64,000 nucleotides of DNA from the NCBI RefSeq assembly GCF_006716905.1, contig NZ_VFPV01000002.1, positions 958,501 through 1,022,500 on the forward strand. The letters are read 5' to 3'. Below the pieces are notes generated by a model. It made no database searches. It saw only the letters and a list, made by a program, of their open reading frames with translations, and had not been told where the DNA came from. The stretch's first letter is position 1; each line of letters begins with the position of its first letter. The position numbers and the translations under genes were made by a program. This document shows, piece by piece, positions 46,064-58,539 of this stretch. The DNA comes from Acidovorax temperans. GTDB taxonomy: Bacteria; Pseudomonadota; Gammaproteobacteria; Burkholderiales; Burkholderiaceae_C.

Positions 46064-47527
46064 ATGATGTCCGTTTTGAATTGGAAATTGCTCCGTTCTG
46101 TCGCTCTGGCGGGAGTGTTCACCAGCATTGCGGGATGGACCGCTGTCTCTCCCTCGGTGGCCCTGGCGCAAACTGCGGTGGTTCGAAATCTGCCCGACTT
46201 CACCGATTTGGTGGAGCAGGTCGGCCCTTCGGTGGTCAATATTCGTACCACTGAGAAGTCACTGGGCCGCGCAGGTGGCGCAGCCATGGACGAAGAGATG
46301 GCTGACTTCTTTCGTCGCTTTGGTGTTCCCATCCCGAACATGCCTCGTCAGCAGCGGCCTCAGCAACAGCCAGAAGATCAGCCCCGAGGGGTGGGATCCG
46401 GGTTCATTCTTACACCCGATGGTTTGGTGATGACCAATGCGCACGTGGTGGAAGGCGCTGATGAGGTGATCGTCACCCTGACCGACAAGCGTGAGTTCAA
46501 GGCCAAGATTGTGGGCTCCGATAAGCGAACCGATGTGGCGCTGGTGAAAATCGACGCTACGGGTTTGCCGGCAGTCAAAGTGGGTGATGTCAGCCGCCTC
46601 AAGGCAGGTGAGTGGGTGATGGCGATTGGCTCGCCCTTCGGTCTGGAGAACACCGTCACTGCAGGGATTGTCAGTGCCAAACAGCGTGATACGGGGGACT
46701 ACCTTCCGTTCATCCAGACTGATGTGGCAATCAACCCTGGAAACTCAGGGGGGCCACTGATCAACATGCGTGGCGAGGTGGTCGGGATCAATAGCCAGAT
46801 CTATTCCCGCTCGGGTGGGTTCATGGGAATTTCATTCGCCATTCCGATGGACGAAGCCATGCGTGTGAGCGAGCAGTTGAGGACTGCCGGGCGCGTGACA
46901 CGTGGTCGGATCGGTGTGCAGATCGGCCCGGTGACCAAGGATGTGGCGGAGTCCTTGGGGTTGGGCAAAGCCCAGGGCGCGCTCGTCACTGGGGTGGAGT
47001 CTGGCTCGCCCGCTGAAAAGGCAGGGGTGGAGGCCGGTGACATCATCACCAAGTTTGAAGGCAAGCCCATCGAAAAGGTGGCTGATTTGCCTCGGTTGGT
47101 AGGGAATGCCAAGCCTGGCAGCAAGAGCAGCTTGACGGTGTTCCGTCGTGGTCAAAGTAAGGATCTGGCTGTCACCATCGCCGAGATTGAGCCTGACAAG
47201 GTCGCGACGAAAACGGCTGACAAAGAAGAGCGCGCCAAGTCATCCAATGCGGGGCAACATGTGGGCTTGGCGGTGAGGGATCTGACCGATGCGCAAAAGC
47301 GTGAGCTCAAGCTCAAGGGGGGCGTGGTGGTCACGGCTGCGTCGGAAGGTGCTGCGCGCGCGGGTTTGCGCGAGGGAGACATCATTCTGGCTTTGGCGAA
47401 CTCTGAAGTGCTGAGCGTCAAAGACTTTGAAGCGGTGTTGGGCAAGGTGGATAAAAGCAAAACCCTGAGCGTGCTGTTCCGCCGGGGGGAATGGGCCCAG
47501 TACGCCTTGATCCGTCCTGTTCGCTGA
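46064..47527 (+). CDS. mucD: DegP/MucD-like periplasmic serine protease
   Basis: 487-residue HtrA-family protease-chaperone. The signal peptide covers about 1-36 (ending SVALAQ). The triad is His127 (TNAHVVEGA), Asp157 (RTDVALVKI) and Ser228 (NPGNSGGPL). Two PDZ domains follow at about 280-370 and 395-480. A Gln/Pro-rich loop lies before the protease domain. It stands last in the sigma-E operon, matching mucD. An AAAGG ribosome site precedes Met1; Met2 is possible. Confidence 0.93.
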   Translation: MMSVLNWKLLRSVALAGVFTSIAGWTAVSPSVALAQTAVVRNLPDFTDLVEQVGPSVVNIRTTEKSLGRAGGAAMDEEMADFFRRFGVPIPNMPRQQRPQQQPEDQPRGVGSGFILTPDGLVMTNAHVVEGADEVIVTLTDKREFKAKIVGSDKRTDVALVKIDATGLPAVKVGDVSRLKAGEWVMAIGSPFGLENTVTAGIVSAKQRDTGDYLPFIQTDVAINPGNSGGPLINMRGEVVGINSQIYSRSGGFMGISFAIPMDEAMRVSEQLRTAGRVTRGRIGVQIGPVTKDVAESLGLGKAQGALVTGVESGSPAEKAGVEAGDIITKFEGKPIEKVADLPRLVGNAKPGSKSSLTVFRRGQSKDLAVTIAEIEPDKVATKTADKEERAKSSNAGQHVGLAVRDLTDAQKRELKLKGGVVVTAASEGAARAGLREGDIILALANSEVLSVKDFEAVLGKVDKSKTLSVLFRRGEWAQYALIRPVR

Positions 47528-47641
47528 AGCTGGGATATCCAAGTCACTGCAGGGTCGCGGAGCCTTGTGGTGACTTGAAAGTTAGTGTGTGCACACCTGT
47601 AATTTATGCATCGGCCGATTTCGATAGAATACAGACCGACC

Positions 47642-47679
47642 ACCGGCTACTGCAATCATCGAGTTGGGTAGCCGGTTTT
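47642..47679 (+). terminator. Probable terminator of the sigma-E operon
   Basis: ACCGGCTAC (47642-47650) pairs with GTAGCCGGT (47668-47676), 17-nt loop, followed by TTT. It lies 115 bp after mucD. Confidence 0.65.
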
Positions 47680-47823
47680 GTGCGCAGCAGCTCCAAGTTC
47701 CACCACATCTTGTCCACTCAGGCAGTGTTGCTCTGTGAATAAGTTGTGCATAAGCGATCTGTTGCACTGCGGCAACGACCCCAGAGTGCATTGGTGCGGA
47801 GTCTGTAGCGAAGGCTTTTTGCC

Positions 47824-47900
47824 TACAATGCAGGTCCAGCCATCGCAGTTGCCAATGATTGTTGGTTCAGGGCGCGTCGCCATTCGACGCGCCCTTTTTT
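47824..47900 (+). ncRNA. Candidate short RNA or lepA leader ending at a terminator
   Basis: TACAAT at 47824-47829 could start a transcript near 47836. It would end at the strong terminator at 47869-47900, giving about 60-65 nt. No good -35 was found, and no RNA family is recognised. It could equally be an attenuated lepA leader. Confidence 0.3.
47869..47900 (+). terminator. Strong terminator just upstream of lepA
   Basis: Perfect 11-bp stem AGGGCGCGTCG / CGACGCGCCCT with a 5-nt loop, followed by six T. It ends 45 bp before the lepA ATG, so lepA needs a promoter in the last 45 bp or transcription through the hairpin. Confidence 0.9.
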
Positions 47901-47944
47901 CTTGTGCGGGCCGTTCTCCTTCAATTAATTGACGCTTTTCGTTG

Positions 47945-49752
<1,808 letters not shown>

Positions 49753-49753
<1 letters not shown>

Positions 49754-50727
49754 TGCAGTTCATGCAAGTGATCACGTCGTTGCTGCTGGCGGCGTTTGCC
49801 GGGTACATCGGTGCCTGGTACTTTGGTGCTCTGGAGGGCAATTTCGCACTCCTGCTGTTCCTTGCCACCGTGGTGACGGGGGTTTATTGGCTGGGTGAGC
49901 GTTTTTACTTCCTGCCGCAGCGGCGCAAAGCTGCCCAGGCACTGGAAGACGCTGCTGTCGAGCGGCGTGCTGAGCTGGATCGCATGGGCATCCAAAAAGT
50001 GGATGTGGATGCCCAGGAAGCCAAAAGCCGCATCCTCATGCAGCCTTGGTGGCTGGATTGGACGGCGGGCCTCTTTCCCGTGATCGCGGCTGTGTTCGTG
50101 CTGCGCTCATTCCTCTTTGAACCCTTCAAGATTCCTTCGGGCTCGATGGTCCCGACGCTGCGGGTCGGTGACTTGATCCTGGTGAACAAGTTCACCTACG
50201 GGGTGCGCCTGCCCGTCATCCACACCAAAATCATCGAAGGCAACAAGCCTGCGCGCGGGGATGTGTTGGTGTTTCGCTACCCACCACAGCCGAGCCTGGA
50301 CTACATCAAGCGGGTGGTGGGTGTGCCGGGGGATGAAGTGGCGTACCTGAACAAGCGCCTCATCATCAATGGCAAGCCGGTGCCAATCTCTGCGCAGCCC
50401 GACTTTCTGGAACAAGAAAGTATGCGGTACTTCAAGCAATTTGAAGAAACCCTGGGTGAGCATTCCCACCGGCTGCTGAACAACGCTGACGCCCCCGCAT
50501 TTGTCCAGGGCGTGACCAATTTTCCCTACCGGGAAAACTGTCGCTACAGTGTCGAAGGGGTCGTTTGCAAAGTGCCCGAAGGCCACTATTTCATGATGGG
50601 CGACAACCGGGACAATTCCCTCGATTCTCGTTACTGGGGCTTTGTGCCCGAAGGGAATATCGTGGGCAAGGCTTTCTTTGTCTGGATGAACTTTGGCGAT
50701 TTCAAACGCATTGGGCCATTCAACTGA
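49753..50727 (+). CDS. lepB: Signal peptidase I
   Basis: 324-residue leader peptidase. Two membrane helices lie at about 5-48 and 105-119, separated by a charged cytoplasmic loop. The nucleophile Ser131 is in IPSGSMVPTL and the general base Lys186 in DYIKRVVGVPGDEV. The C-terminal box GDNRDNSLDSRYWG is complete. It cleaves secretory signal peptides on the periplasmic side. It is translationally coupled to lepA. Confidence 0.97.
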
Positions 50728-50766
50728 ATGGCCAGTAGCAATCTATAAAACAGGAGGGTGCGAACC

Positions 50767-51132
50767 ATGAAGTTGCAACGCACAACATTTCGCTCGCGGC
50801 AGCGTGGCCTGTCGTTTATCAGCTTGATTTTTGTTGGTTTTCTGGCGGTGGCTACCTTTGCCATTGGCGGGCAATCGATTCCGATCTTTCTGGAATACCA
50901 GGCCATTCGCAAGGCGGCGCTGAAGGCTTCCAAAGAGGGCTCTACCGTGGGTGAAATTCAAGCGGCTTTTGATCGCGCAGGTGCTATCGACAACATCAGT
51001 TCCATTTCTGGCAAGGACCTGGAGATCACCAAACGCGGAGACAAAACCATCGTGAGTCTGAAATACTCTCGCGAGATTGAATTGGCAGGGCCCGCCTTCC
51101 TTGTTTACCGTTTCCAATACCAGACCAATTAA
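50767..51132 (+). CDS. DUF4845 membrane protein
   Basis: 121-residue protein of the DUF4845 family, commonly found between lepB and rnc in beta- and gammaproteobacteria. An N-terminal basic segment (TFRSRQRGLS) precedes one membrane helix at about 18-40. The rest is a small domain with KEGSTVGEIQAAFDRAG. AGGAGG at 50752-50757 sits at ideal distance from ATG 50767. Function unknown; the pilin-like start suggests an exported or membrane-anchored protein. Confidence 0.9.
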   Translation: MKLQRTTFRSRQRGLSFISLIFVGFLAVATFAIGGQSIPIFLEYQAIRKAALKASKEGSTVGEIQAAFDRAGAIDNISSISGKDLEITKRGDKTIVSLKYSREIELAGPAFLVYRFQYQTN

Positions 51133-51135
51133 TTA

Positions 51136-51819
51136 GTGCATCCCAGTCTCTCTTCGCTGCAAACCCGTCTGCAGCATGTCTTTTCGAATCCCGCTCTCTT
51201 GCAGCGGGCTGTGACCCACCGCAGTTTTTCAGCCGACCACAACGAGCGGCTGGAATTCCTGGGGGATTCTGTGTTGAACCTGGCGGTGGCCAGTCTGCTG
51301 TACGAGCGGCTGGCGCAGTTGCCAGAGGGTGATTTGTCACGCGTGCGGGCCAATCTGGTCAAGCAAGACACCTTGCACCAACTGGCGCTGCGTTTGAAGG
51401 TGTCGGAAGTTTTGCGCTTGGGCGAGGGTGAGTCCAAGTCCGGGGGGCAGCAGCGTCCGTCCATCCTGGCCGATGCCCTGGAAGCCTTGATCGGCGCTGT
51501 GTACCTCGATGCCGGTTACGAACAGGCCGAGGCACTGGTGCACCGGCTGTTCCAGGAAGTGGAGATCAACCCCCACATGCAGGCTGTGGCCAAGGATCCC
51601 AAGACGGCTTTGCAGGAATGGTTGCAGGGCCGCAAAATGAAGCTGCCGCAGTACCGCGTGGTGGGCACCGTGGGCGAAGCCCATCGCCAGACCTTTGACG
51701 TGGAATGCGATATTGCAGAGTTGGGGCTGACCGAGCGTGGCATCGGTGGCTCCCGCAGGGCGGGTGAACAGGCCGCTGCTGCTGCCATGCTGGCCACACT
51801 GAAAGCGAAAAAACTATGA
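51136..51819 (+). CDS. rnc: Ribonuclease III
   Basis: 227-residue RNase III. The signature [17 protein letters not shown] carries the Mg-binding Glu and Asp. A dsRNA-binding domain spans about 155-225 ([38 protein letters not shown]). It starts at GTG 51136, 3 bp after the DUF4845 stop, and its stop overlaps the era ATG. It processes rRNA precursors. Confidence 0.97.
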   Translation: MHPSLSSLQTRLQHVFSNPALLQRAVTHRSFSADHNERLEFLGDSVLNLAVASLLYERLAQLPEGDLSRVRANLVKQDTLHQLALRLKVSEVLRLGEGESKSGGQQRPSILADALEALIGAVYLDAGYEQAEALVHRLFQEVEINPHMQAVAKDPKTALQEWLQGRKMKLPQYRVVGTVGEAHRQTFDVECDIAELGLTERGIGGSRRAGEQAAAAAMLATLKAKKL

Positions 51820-52853
51820 ATGATGCTACCAAAAATGTAGCTGGTAGCGCTGATTCAGCAAGCGCTCAAGGCCAAAATGATCTGGATGCGATGCTTGCGG
51901 CAGCGCGCACGGCAGGCGCTGTCAAGGCGGCGGGGGCTAACCCTTCTGTGCCGGTAGAAGGCCAGCGCTGCGGCGTGATCGCCATCGTGGGCAAGCCCAA
52001 TGTGGGCAAGTCCACGCTGATGAATGCACTGGTGGGGCAGAAGATCAGCATCACCTCGCGCAAGGCGCAGACCACGCGCCACCGCATCACCGGCATCCGC
52101 ACGCTGGGAGCCACGCAGTTTGTGTTTGTGGATACGCCTGGTTTCCAGACCAAGCACAGCACCGCATTGAACAAGTCGCTCAACAAGACCGTGATGGGCG
52201 CGATTGGTGATGTGGACCTGATCCTGTTTGTGGTGGAAGCAGGCAGCTTCACCCTGGCCGATGCCAAGGTGCTGTCGCTGTTTAAATCCGGCATTCCCAC
52301 GCTGCTGGTGGCCAACAAGCTGGACATGGTCAACCGCCGCGCTGAGCTGGCCCCCTGGCTCAAGAGCATGCAGGAGCGCCACCCGTTTGCCGAATTCGTA
52401 CCCATGTCGGCCAAGAACAAGGGCGATATTGAGCGCCTGTTCGGCATCTGCGAAAAATACCTGCCCGAGCAGCCCTGGTGGTACTCGGAGGACGAGCTGA
52501 CCGACCGCAGCGAGAAATTCCTGGCTGGTGAGACCGTGCGTGAAAAGCTGTTCCGCTTCACTGGCGACGAGTTGCCCTACACCTCCACCGTCGTCATCGA
52601 CAAGTTCGACGAAGAGCCCAGCAAGACCCACAAGCGCTTTGTGCGCGTGGCTGCCACCATCGTGGTGGAGCGCGACGGGCACAAGGCCATGGTGATTGGC
52701 GAGAAGGGCGAGCGCCTCAAGCGCATCAGCACCGATGCGCGGCAGGAGCTGGAAAAGCTGCTGGATGCCAAGGTCTTCCTCGAAGTGTGGGTGAAGGTGC
52801 GTTCCGGCTGGGCCGACGACGAAGCCCGCGTGCGTTCTTTCGGCTACGAGTAA
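51816..52853 (+). CDS. era: GTPase Era with repeat-encoded N-terminal extension
   Basis: 345-residue ribosome-assembly GTPase. G1 is GKPNVGKS (59-66), then DTPGF, NKLD and SAKN, and a C-terminal KH RNA-binding domain ([15 protein letters not shown]). The family normally begins a few residues before the G1 strand. Here about 50 extra residues precede it. Residues 4-22 are encoded by a copy of the palindromic repeat ([19 protein letters not shown]). ATG 51816 overlaps the rnc stop (ATGA), which supports this start, although an internal start is not excluded. Confidence 0.95.
   Translation: MNDATKNVAGSADSASAQGQNDLDAMLAAARTAGAVKAAGANPSVPVEGQRCGVIAIVGKPNVGKSTLMNALVGQKISITSRKAQTTRHRITGIRTLGATQFVFVDTPGFQTKHSTALNKSLNKTVMGAIGDVDLILFVVEAGSFTLADAKVLSLFKSGIPTLLVANKLDMVNRRAELAPWLKSMQERHPFAEFVPMSAKNKGDIERLFGICEKYLPEQPWWYSEDELTDRSEKFLAGETVREKLFRFTGDELPYTSTVVIDKFDEEPSKTHKRFVRVAATIVVERDGHKAMVIGEKGERLKRISTDARQELEKLLDAKVFLEVWVKVRSGWADDEARVRSFGYE
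51824..51881 (+). repeat. Palindromic repeat copy 6, inside era
   Basis: TGCTACCAAAAATGTAGCTG, then GTAGCGCT, loop, AAGCGCTCAAGGCC and AAAATGAT. It lies wholly in the era frame, in the same frame of the repeat as copy 1, and contains no stop. Confidence 0.85.
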
Positions 52854-52968
52854 ACGGCGGCAGGGCTGTTGCGCGCTGCACCAGCCCGTTCATCGCCGGG
52901 CCCCCACAGGGCTTGGCTTGCGCGCTCAAAGTCACATACCCCGCTCAACCCCTCACCGCTTTCCTGCC

Positions 52969-53733
52969 GTGGCCGCCGCCAAGCGCATCTCTGACGAACC
53001 CGCCTACGTGCTGCACAGCTACGACTGGAGCGAGTCCAGTCTGATCCTGGAGGTGTTCTGCCGCCGCCAGGGCCGCGTGGCGCTGGTGGCCAAGGGGGCC
53101 AAAAAGCCCAGTTCCAACTTCAGGCCCGTGCTGCTGCCCCTGCAGCCGCTGCTACTCACCTACACCCTGGCGGGCGATGGGGCGGGCGATATCCACACCC
53201 TCAAAGGCGCCGAGTGGGTGGGCGGGCATGTGATGCCCACGGGCGACGCGCTGCTGTCGGGTCTGTACCTCAACGAACTGCTGCTGCGCCTGCTGGCGCG
53301 GGCCGATGCCCATGCGGGGCTGTTTGACGTGTACGCCGGTGTGGTACGTGTGCTGGCCAGCGAGCATGGCGACGCCCTGGAGCCGGTTTTGCGCAGCTTT
53401 GAACTGCTGTTGCTGCGCGACCTGGGCCTGCTGCCTACGCTGGGTGCCGAAACCGCCACGCTGGCCAATCTGCGCCCCGAGGGCCGCTACACGCTGGTGG
53501 CCGAAGGCGGTTTGCGCACCGCCTCGCAGGCCGACCGTGCCAGCCTGTCGGGCAGCCAATGGCGTGCGCTGCAAAAGGCGCTGGACGAAGCCGCCAGCTA
53601 CACCGCCACGCTGCGTGCCTGCGCCCCCGTGGCGGCCGAACTCAAACCCCAGCTGCGGGCGGTGCTGCAATACCATTGCGGCAGCCCGGTGCTGCGCACC
53701 CGCCAGCTCATGATGGACTTGCAAAGCCTATGA
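52969..53733 (+). CDS. recO: DNA repair protein RecO
   Basis: 254-residue RecO, the RecFOR mediator that loads RecA on SSB-coated DNA. The N-terminal OB fold has [18 protein letters not shown] and [17 protein letters not shown]. The helical C-terminal part lies at about 80-245. GTG 52969 gives the usual [14 protein letters not shown] start; the frame is open from TTG 52918. The zinc cysteines of some RecO proteins are not evident. The stop overlaps pdxJ (ATGA). Confidence 0.92.
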   Translation: MAAAKRISDEPAYVLHSYDWSESSLILEVFCRRQGRVALVAKGAKKPSSNFRPVLLPLQPLLLTYTLAGDGAGDIHTLKGAEWVGGHVMPTGDALLSGLYLNELLLRLLARADAHAGLFDVYAGVVRVLASEHGDALEPVLRSFELLLLRDLGLLPTLGAETATLANLRPEGRYTLVAEGGLRTASQADRASLSGSQWRALQKALDEAASYTATLRACAPVAAELKPQLRAVLQYHCGSPVLRTRQLMMDLQSL

Positions 53734-54515
53734 CCACCCGACTCCATTCCCGTACCGCCCTGTCCGTCAACGTCAACAAGGTCGCCCTGGTGCGCAACAC
53801 GCGCCACCTGGGCATCCCCAGCGTGACCCGCGCCGCCACCCTGTGCCTGCAGGCTGGGGCGCAGGGCATTACCGTGCATCCCCGGCCTGATGAGCGCCAC
53901 ATCCGCGCGCACGATGTGTACGAACTGGCCGAGCTGATGAAGGCCTGGCCGGACCGCGAATTCAACATCGAGGGCAACCCCTCGCAGAACCTGATGGAGT
54001 TCATTCGCGAGCTTGCGGGCCAGGGCATGCGCCCTCACCAAGCCACCTTTGTGCCCGACAGCGAAGACCAGTTCACCAGCGACCACGGCTGGAGCTTTCC
54101 GCAAGACGCGGAGCGCCTGGCCCCGCTGATTGCAGAGTGCAAGGCCCTGGGCGTGCGCGTGAGCCTGTTCATGGACCCGGTGCCCGAGCAAATGGCCGCC
54201 GCCAAGGCTGTGGGCGCAGACCGCGTGGAGCTGTACACCGAACCCTACGCCGCTGCCTGGGGCACCGCGCAGCAGGCCGAGCAACTGGCCCGCTATGCCG
54301 AAGCAGCCCAGGCTGCGCTGGATGCCGGCCTGGGCGTGAATGCCGGGCACGACCTGAACCGCGACAACCTCGCCGCTTTTGTGCGCGAGGTGCCCGGTGT
54401 GCTCGAAGTCTCCATCGGCCACGCGCTGATTGCCGACGCGCTGGAACTGGGCTATGCCGCCACGGTGCAGGCCTACCAGGCATGCATCGATGCAGGCTTT
54501 GCAGGCAATCGGTAA
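53730..54515 (+). CDS. pdxJ: Pyridoxine 5'-phosphate synthase
   Basis: 261-residue PdxJ TIM barrel. It condenses 1-deoxyxylulose 5-phosphate with 3-amino-2-oxopropyl phosphate in vitamin B6 synthesis. [16 protein letters not shown] at the start, [25 protein letters not shown] and [12 protein letters not shown] match the conserved loops. The recO-pdxJ-acpS order is the usual proteobacterial one. A repeat copy begins at the stop. Confidence 0.97.
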   Translation: MTTRLHSRTALSVNVNKVALVRNTRHLGIPSVTRAATLCLQAGAQGITVHPRPDERHIRAHDVYELAELMKAWPDREFNIEGNPSQNLMEFIRELAGQGMRPHQATFVPDSEDQFTSDHGWSFPQDAERLAPLIAECKALGVRVSLFMDPVPEQMAAAKAVGADRVELYTEPYAAAWGTAQQAEQLARYAEAAQAALDAGLGVNAGHDLNRDNLAAFVREVPGVLEVSIGHALIADALELGYAATVQAYQACIDAGFAGNR

Positions 54516-54574
54516 CTCCTGATTTGATAGCTGCTTGCGCTGATCCATCAAGCGCTAGAGGCCTATTTCACTCA
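54515..54574 (+). repeat. Palindromic repeat copy 7, upstream of acpS
   Basis: GATTTGATAGCTG, CTTGCGCTGATcc, ATCAAGCGCTAGAGGCC and ATTTCA. It fills the pdxJ-acpS gap. The arms carry compensating changes (GAT/ATC in place of TAT/ATA). Confidence 0.88.
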
Positions 54575-54579
54575 AAACC

Positions 54580-55002
54580 ATGATCTACGGCATTGGCACC
54601 GACATCTGCGATGTGCGCCGCATCCGCGAAAGCCTGGAGCGACACGGCGACCGCTTTGCCGAAAAGGTGCTGGCGGCGGGCGAGCTGGCTGTGTGGCGCG
54701 AGCGCACCGAGCGCTGGCCCGACCGCGGCCTGCGCTACCTGGCCACTCGCTTCTCTGCCAAAGAGGCCTTCAGCAAGGCCGTAGGGCTGGGCATGCGCAT
54801 GCCCATGACCTGGCGGCACTGTGAGGTAGCCAAGCTGCCCAGTGGCCAGCCCGTCATCGTGCTGCACGGGGCCCTGAAAGCCTGGTTTGAAGAACGCAGC
54901 CTGCGCGCCCACCTGAGCGTGACCGACGAGACCGACTACGCCGCCAGCTTCTGCGTGGTGGAGCGTTTGGAGGCAAATCAGCCTCCAGCGCTTACCCCAT
55001 AA
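54580..55002 (+). CDS. acpS: Holo-ACP synthase
   Basis: 140-residue phosphopantetheinyl transferase that activates Acp[13 protein letters not shown] carries the Mg-binding Asp8, and [12 protein letters not shown] the catalytic Glu. The last ten codons ([10 protein letters not shown]) and the TAA lie in an inverted copy of the palindromic repeat, so the C-terminus is probably not ancestral. No clear ribosome site is seen; the upstream copy of the repeat ends 6 bp before the ATG. Confidence 0.95.
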   Translation: MIYGIGTDICDVRRIRESLERHGDRFAEKVLAAGELAVWRERTERWPDRGLRYLATRFSAKEAFSKAVGLGMRMPMTWRHCEVAKLPSGQPVIVLHGALKAWFEERSLRAHLSVTDETDYAASFCVVERLEANQPPALTP

Positions 55003-55030
55003 GCGCAAGCAGCTCTTGATTTGATAGCAA
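54972..55030 (-). repeat. Palindromic repeat copy 8, overlapping the acpS stop
   Basis: Read on the minus strand: TTGCTATCAA, AGCTGCTTGCGCTTA, TAAGCGCTGGAGGC and ATTTGCC. It is in opposite orientation to copy 7, so acpS is bracketed by inverted copies. It encodes the acpS C-terminus and stop. Confidence 0.88.
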
Positions 55031-55050
55031 TTTATCCCCTCCGATCTTCC

Positions 55051-56142
55051 ATGACCGAACACGCCCCCCTCATCATCGACATCGCTGGCACCGAACTCAC
55101 CGCCACCGACCGCCGCCGCCTGGTCCACCCACTGGTGGGCGGCATCATCCTGTTTGCCCGCAACTGGGTGGACCGCGCCCAGTTGCTGCAGCTCACCAGC
55201 AGCATCAAGGCGGTGCGTGACGACCTGCTGATCTGCGTGGACCACGAAGGCGGCCGCGTGCAGCGTTTTCGCACCGATGGCTTCACCCACCTGCCGCCCA
55301 TGCGCGCGCTGGGCGAGATGTGGATGGATGACGGCAAGGGGGCTAAAGCCGTGCCCGGCAGCGGTGCACTGCGGGCCACCAATGCGGCCACCGCAGCGGG
55401 CTATGTGCTGGGCACCGAGTTGCGTGCGTGTGGGGTGGATTTCAGCTTCACGCCGGTGCTTGATTTGGATTGGGGCGAAAGCGGCGTGATTGGCGACCGT
55501 GCCTTCCACCGTGACCCGCGCGTGGTGGCCCTGCTGGCCAAGAGCCTGATGCACGGCCTGCTGCAGGCGGGCATGGCCAACTGCGGCAAACACTTTCCGG
55601 GCCACGGTTTCGTCAAGGCCGATTCGCACACCGAAGTGCCGGTGGACAAGCGCAGCCTCAAAGCCATCCTGGCCGACGACGCGGCGCCGTACCCCTGGCT
55701 CAGCACCACGCTCACCAGCGTGATGCCCGCCCACGTCATCTACCCCAAGGTAGACAGCCGCCCAGCAGGCTTTTCGCAGCGCTGGCTGCAAGACATCCTG
55801 CGCTGCCAGATGCGCTTTGATGGCGCGATCTTCAGCGACGACCTGAGCATGGAAGGCGCGCGGCGCATTGACGGCCAGGTGGTGAGCTACACCGACGCGG
55901 CGTTGGCCGCGCTGGAGGCAGGTTGCGATCTGGTGCTGCTGTGCAACCAGAGCCTGGGCGAAGGCAAAGCGGTGGACGAGCTGATCGATGGGCTGGCCGC
56001 CGCGCTGGCAAAAGGCCGTTGGCAGCCGAACGTGGACAGCGAGTCGCGCCGCCTAGCCCTGCTGCCCGAAACAATGCCCCAGCCCTGGGATGAATTGATG
56101 CTGCAGCCTGCCTACATGCAGGCGCTCGATCTTTTGCCCTGA
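55051..56142 (+). CDS. nagZ: Beta-N-acetylhexosaminidase (NagZ)
   Basis: 363-residue GH3 glucosaminidase of cell-wall recycling. It releases GlcNAc from anhydromuropeptides in the cytoplasm. [12 protein letters not shown], the [18 protein letters not shown] loop (residues 180-197, with His193) and the nucleophile Asp263 in [11 protein letters not shown] are present. ATG 55051 is used. An in-frame TTG 55021 lies in the repeat and is unlikely to be the start. Confidence 0.95.
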   Translation: MTEHAPLIIDIAGTELTATDRRRLVHPLVGGIILFARNWVDRAQLLQLTSSIKAVRDDLLICVDHEGGRVQRFRTDGFTHLPPMRALGEMWMDDGKGAKAVPGSGALRATNAATAAGYVLGTELRACGVDFSFTPVLDLDWGESGVIGDRAFHRDPRVVALLAKSLMHGLLQAGMANCGKHFPGHGFVKADSHTEVPVDKRSLKAILADDAAPYPWLSTTLTSVMPAHVIYPKVDSRPAGFSQRWLQDILRCQMRFDGAIFSDDLSMEGARRIDGQVVSYTDAALAALEAGCDLVLLCNQSLGEGKAVDELIDGLAAALAKGRWQPNVDSESRRLALLPETMPQPWDELMLQPAYMQALDLLP

Positions 56143-56176
56143 TGGGGGAGTCTCGCGCCGTGTAGACCCGAGAGGG

Positions 56177-56815
56177 TCAAGGCACGGGCGAGACCGTGGC
56201 TTCGGGAGCTGCTGACTGGGCTTCTGGCTCGGCGGTGGTGACTGCCGTTGGGGCAGGGGGCTCCCCGCTCCAGCGCCGCACCACGCGCTGGAAAATCAGC
56301 GCGTTCGGGATCTGTATCCACGCACTGCCGGGCGGGGTGTTGAACTCTTCCAGTGTGGTGTAGAGCAGGTTCACGTCCACCACGCGGCCTTTGGCGCCCG
56401 GCTTTTCGGCTGTGTCCAGAATCTCCACATGATCCCCAATGCGGAATGGTCGCGCGGTGAGGATGAGCAGAGCGCAGAACAGGTTGGACAGCACGCTCCA
56501 GGCCGCGAAAAACGCCACGGCACCCACGGTGGCGAACCCGGTGAACGCCGTCCACAACACGGTGGCAGAGACGCCCAGCCGTTCCAGTGACAACAGCAGT
56601 GCGCTTGCCATGATGGTCCAGCGGATAAGCCCGTTGATGGGCACCACCAGTTGCCCTGGCAACTGGTAGCGCACGGCCGCCTTGCGCACCAGGCGCCGCA
56701 GCAGGCGCTGCAGCAGGTACGCGACCAGCAAGATGCCCAGAATCTGGCTGCCGGGCACGATCACGTCCAGCCAGTCCTGCACCCACTCCGGCAGGCGGTG
56801 TTTGGGAATCGCCAT
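56177..56815 (-). CDS. Small MscS-family mechanosensitive channel
   Basis: 212-residue channel-like protein. Two or three membrane helices lie at about 20-38, 63-82 and 90-118. The last matches the pore helix TM3 (FATVGAVAFFAAWSVLSNLFCALLILT). A beta domain follows (FRIGDHVEILD, GRVVDVNLLYTTLEEF, IQIPNALIFQ). The C-terminus is short and Ala/Pro-rich. It lies 19 bp downstream of lysS and is probably co-transcribed. It should open on hypo-osmotic shock; gating is not tested by sequence. Confidence 0.88.
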   Translation of the reverse strand: MAIPKHRLPEWVQDWLDVIVPGSQILGILLVAYLLQRLLRRLVRKAAVRYQLPGQLVVPINGLIRWTIMASALLLSLERLGVSATVLWTAFTGFATVGAVAFFAAWSVLSNLFCALLILTARPFRIGDHVEILDTAEKPGAKGRVVDVNLLYTTLEEFNTPPGSAWIQIPNALIFQRVVRRWSGEPPAPTAVTTAEPEAQSAAPEATVSPVP

Positions 56816-56834
56816 GGATTGCGTGGGCAGCGGA

Positions 56835-58391
<1,557 letters not shown>

Positions 58392-58539
58392 AGAGCGGGA
58401 CCAGGGTTGGTGGGGGAAACCTTCTATTTTAGGTTTAACGCAGCCCGGCGCCGGTTTCATGGCCCTTTGAGCGGCAGAAAAGGTGCGTACCAAGCGCTTT
58501 CAGACCCAAAATGAGCAGGTTGAGCCCACGAAAAGCGGC

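Larger units (their letters stand above)
47528..47944 (+). other. Intergenic region between mucD and lepA with two hairpins
   Basis: 417 bp without a supported protein gene. It holds two terminator-like hairpins (47642-47679 and 47869-47900) and, between them, a -10-like TACAAT at 47824-47829. This leaves room for a short transcript of about 60-70 nt ending at the second hairpin, or an attenuated lepA leader. See the separate entries. Confidence 0.6.
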
